Shown one piece after another: positions 36,091 through 36,510 of a DNA stretch of 36,510 nt. Under the pieces are notes generated by a model. That model saw nothing but the letters and a program-made list of their open reading frames with translations, was not told the origin of the DNA and made no database searches. Each line of letters starts with the position of its first letter. Positions within the stretch are counted from its first letter, which is position 1. The position numbers and the translations under genes were made by a program. The DNA is taken from positions 1 through 36,510 of the forward strand of contig QHBU01000156.1 of the NCBI GenBank assembly GCA_003244045.1, written 5' to 3'. This DNA is from Candidatus Aeolococcus gillhamiae. GTDB lineage: Bacteria; Chloroflexota; Dormibacteria; Aeolococcales; Aeolococcaceae.

Positions 36091-36303
36091 ATGGCGTCGA
36101 GGAAGCGCGGCCGGGAAGAGCAGGTGAGTGCCGACACGATCCGCGAGGCGCGGGACGCTCTGCACCGCCTCCTCCACCGAGTCTCCGAGGGCACGATGAC
36201 CGCGCCCCCCGGCTTGGTCGCACGTCTCGAAGGGGCCATCGCGGCCCTCGACGCCGTCCTCGCCGAGCCAGCTCCGAACAACGGTCGGCCCGCTGCACCC
36301 TAG
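36091..36303 (+). CDS. Small helical hypothetical protein
   Basis: This 70-residue protein begins MASRKRGREEQVSADTIREA. ATG 36091 is preferred over the track's TTG at 36082 because TAGGGT lies 8 nt before it. The sequence looks like two amphipathic helices with a basic N-terminus and a Pro-rich C-terminus; no known family. It sits between the terminase and the recombinase palindrome, with its stop one base before the palindrome. It could be a small DNA-binding or accessory protein, but this is not supported by a motif. Confidence 0.55.
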   Translation: MASRKRGREEQVSADTIREARDALHRLLHRVSEGTMTAPPGLVARLEGAIAALDAVLAEPAPNNGRPAAP

Positions 36304-36339
36304 CTATTGTACGCGGTACGGTCGTACCGCGTACAATAG
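36304..36339. promoter_or_regulatory. Perfect 36-bp palindrome overlapping the recombinase promoter
   Basis: CTATTGTACGCGGTACG and CGTACCGCGTACAATAG are perfect 17-bp inverted repeats around GT. Inside are four GTAC tetramers starting at 36309, 36316, 36324 and 36331 (steps 7, 8, 7). The right arm contains TACAAT (36332-36337), a near-consensus -10 placed 6 nt before the recombinase ATG; the left arm contains TTGTAC, a -35-like hexamer 19 bp upstream. The symmetry makes the promoter potentially bidirectional. It may be an autoregulatory operator or a recombinase crossover/accessory site. Confidence 0.85.
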
Positions 36340-36343
36340 AGGC

Positions 36344-36510
36344 ATGAGCACGCTCTCCAGCGGTTCCACCACCGAAGCCGTGATCGGGTACGTCCGCGTC
36401 AGCACCGCGGAGCAGGCAGACAGCGGCGCCGGCCTGGCGGCTCAGCGTGCCGCGATCGTGGCGGAGTGCGCCCGCCGCGGCTGGCAACTAGTGCAGTGGA
36501 AGGGGAATAG
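36344..36510 (+). CDS. Serine recombinase (resolvase/invertase family), N-terminal part, partial
   Basis: This gene is absent from the ORF track because it is open to the window end. From ATG 36344, 55 codons are visible: MSTLSSGSTTEAVIGYVRVSTAEQADSG and so on. VIGYVRVSTAEQ is the serine-recombinase catalytic signature, with the nucleophile S20 in RVST and the conserved GLAAQRAAI helix following. Whether it is a small resolvase or a large serine integrase cannot be judged from this part. TACAAT 6 nt upstream makes a leaderless start likely. A serine integrase could move the element, although tRNA-gene targeting is more typical of tyrosine integrases. Confidence 0.88.
   Translation, partial: MSTLSSGSTTEAVIGYVRVSTAEQADSGAGLAAQRAAIVAECARRGWQLVQWKGN

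Larger units (their letters stand above)
30375..36510. mobile_element. Integrated phage-like element / candidate satellite (right end outside window)
   Basis: The left boundary is the tRNA-Arg 3' half. All genes inside point the same way: HTH regulator, small protein, zinc-finger/Toprim/DUF3987 primase-helicase, TubC-N-like protein, terminase small and large subunits, 70-residue protein, serine recombinase. Most are tightly coupled by GTGA or ATGA overlaps. No portal, capsid, protease or tail gene occurs in the ~6.1 kb visible. That combination suits a phage satellite or a compact prophage whose remaining genes lie to the right. The tRNA target usually implies a tyrosine integrase, which is not seen here, so the serine recombinase may have another role or the integrase may lie outside the window. 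Confidence 0.78.

Overview
This is a GC-rich window of about 36.5 kb from a free-living, respiring bacterium. GC content, codon bias, GTG/TTG starts, an actinobacteria-like gamma-glutamylation cluster and repeated leaderless starts (TANNNT 6-8 nt before GTG/ATG) suggest Actinomycetota, Ca. Dormibacterota or a related Terrabacteria lineage. No marker gene fixes the phylum, so this is inference.

Region 1 (1-12530) is the end of a complex I operon on the plus strand: the nuoD C-terminus, then nuoE to nuoN in canonical order. From nuoG on, the genes are mostly coupled by 4-bp stop/start overlaps. Three starts were moved from the ORF track: nuoE to 842, nuoL to a TTG at 7481, nuoM to 9445. nuoD and nuoE are separated by a non-coding spacer of about 595 bp that holds a nested hairpin.

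Region 2 (12531-16329) has two divergent pairs: a DUF885 metallopeptidase-like protein with a short FAD-binding protein, and a histidine phosphatase with a SAM methyltransferase. All four genes look leaderless, and each pair shares a very short intergenic region with facing -10 elements.

Region 3 (16330-22218) is a five-gene operon: APC permease, class I amidotransferase hydrolase, glutamine-synthetase-like ligase, aldehyde dehydrogenase, short-chain dehydrogenase. It has a recognisable -35/-10 promoter. The set fits import of an amine or amino alcohol, gamma-glutamylation, oxidation, and release of glutamate. No amine oxidase is present but an alcohol-dehydrogenase-type SDR is, which makes an amino alcohol such as ethanolamine a plausible substrate.

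Region 4 (22219-30290) holds signalling and accessory genes: an orphan membrane histidine kinase, an FAD monooxygenase broken by apparent homopolymer indels, a membrane diguanylate cyclase, a secreted C39-like peptidase with a repeat domain resembling a beta-propeller, and a small thiolase C-terminal remnant.

Region 5 (about 30375 to the window end) is an integrated element. Its left edge is the 3' half of a tRNA-Arg(TCT) gene without the 5' half, the usual scar of tRNA-targeted integration. It then carries an HTH regulator, a small protein, a zinc-finger/Toprim/DUF3987 primase-helicase, a TubC-N-like small protein, small and large terminase subunits, a 70-residue protein, a perfect 36-bp palindrome, and the start of a serine recombinase that the ORF track does not list. 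Replication and packaging genes with no capsid, portal or tail gene in the visible part suggest a phage satellite or a compact prophage. The right end lies outside the window.
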